A stretch of 33,478 nt of DNA from SAR324 cluster bacterium SAR324-CTD7B (lineage in GTDB: Bacteria > SAR324 > NAC60-12): positions 1-33,478 of the forward strand of contig LSNO01000105.1 in the NCBI GenBank assembly GCA_002082305.1. The letters run 5' to 3'. Within the stretch, counting starts at the first letter, position 1, and the number at the start of each line of letters is the position of its first letter. Position numbers and translations under genes: made by a program. The notes beneath the pieces were generated by a model. That model was not told the origin of the DNA and searched no databases. It saw only the letters and a program-made list of their open reading frames with translations. Positions 33,101-33,478 of this stretch are shown here, one piece after another.

Positions 33101-33478
33101 GTGTTTTCATCCAACAAAATGAATCGGTTTTTATCCTTAGTTCTTGTCACACTCGTATTATTGCTGAGCAGTTGTTCCGAAAGAAGCGAATATGGAGAAG
33201 CAAGTGATTATGAAAAATTGGGAGCTAATACAACTGAAACTGAAGGAGGTACAGATACCTCTTCTTCCACGATATCTTCAGTGAGTCCAAAAGACAATTC
33301 GACCTATAATTCTCCCGCAACAACGATTGCTGTGAAATTTAGTGAAGCAATGTCAACTGGCACAATTTCAACAAACACAGAAAACACAACCTGTTCCGGA
33401 AGCTTTCAGCTCTCCTCAGATAATTTTACAACTTGCATAAAAATATCAGCGACACCTTCAGCTTCTGATAATGACACG
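33101..33478 (+). CDS. Lipoprotein with Ig-like (Big_5-type) domain, 3' end outside the window
   Basis: Starting at GTG 33101 (GAGG four bases upstream; the ATG at 33119 is in frame) the product has a short hydrophobic signal and lipobox LSSC (FLSLVLVTLVLLLSSC). After a Ser/Thr/Gly-rich linker a segment reads SVSPKDNSTYNSPATTIAVK, FSEAMSTGTISTN, TTCSGSFQLSSDNFTTCIKI. This order (SP-x-DN... then V-x-FSEAM then C...SDNF..C) matches Ig-like Big_5/SbsA-type domains of surface lipoproteins. The protein continues beyond the right edge. It would be an outer-membrane-anchored surface or adhesion protein. Confidence 0.78.
   Translation, partial: MFSSNKMNRFLSLVLVTLVLLLSSCSERSEYGEASDYEKLGANTTETEGGTDTSSSTISSVSPKDNSTYNSPATTIAVKFSEAMSTGTISTNTENTTCSGSFQLSSDNFTTCIKISATPSASDNDT

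Overview
The window looks like a piece of a Gram-negative, AT-rich, probably marine proteobacterial genome. KdsB (LPS Kdo activation), a Tat subunit, several lipoproteins with lipobox signals, a bactofilin and an S41 protease with a large C-terminal extension fit a deltaproteobacterium-like or SAR324-like lineage. That assignment is inferred from gene content and was not tested. There are two compositional zones: an AT-rich accessory zone (about 1-7040) and a conserved backbone (7041-33478). The palindrome TCCGGA occurs about 50 times in the backbone by eye, and I saw none in the accessory zone.

Accessory zone. A tyrosine recombinase (5578-6876) sits next to the 3' end of guaA, a known integration site for genomic islands. 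Four TTTGAAACT repeats between them resemble integrase arm sites. Further left are a frameshifted serine recombinase (about 3151-3869), an acidic orphan protein, a 56-residue ribbon-helix-helix protein with an overlapping 26-codon ORF, and several palindromes. The leftmost 3 kb behaves like a fragment of an integron cassette array without its own integrase (CALIN-like). It has a GNAT acetyltransferase, two paralogous SAM methyltransferases, one good attC site (1504-1604), a truncated attC half (from 2925) and three related short attC-like repeats. At 165-278 there is a diverged, inverted copy of the last 12 codons of guaA fused to the first codons of a VOC-family protein, a probable scar of integration at another guaA locus.

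Backbone. guaA (minus) is divergent from a tatB-like gene and a small membrane protein. A minus-strand cluster (lipoprotein, thiopurine methyltransferase-like, kdsB) is divergent from prfB, which keeps its programmed +1 frameshift, and the yajQ-like gene. A large S41 protease lipoprotein is divergent from an acyl-CoA synthetase. Then come hflX, murA (Asp at the usual active-site Cys position, predicting fosfomycin insensitivity) overlapping a HelD/UvrD-like helicase, an aminotransferase, a bactofilin, a repeat-tailed protein, a Tam-like methyltransferase, hisA-hisF, a basic exported protein, bifunctional NAD(P)HX repair enzyme, a methylcrotonyl-CoA carboxylase beta subunit, and the start of a lipoprotein with an Ig-like Big_5-type region that runs off the right edge.

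No rRNA, tRNA or CRISPR array was recognised. All functional calls come from reading motifs; no database search was possible.
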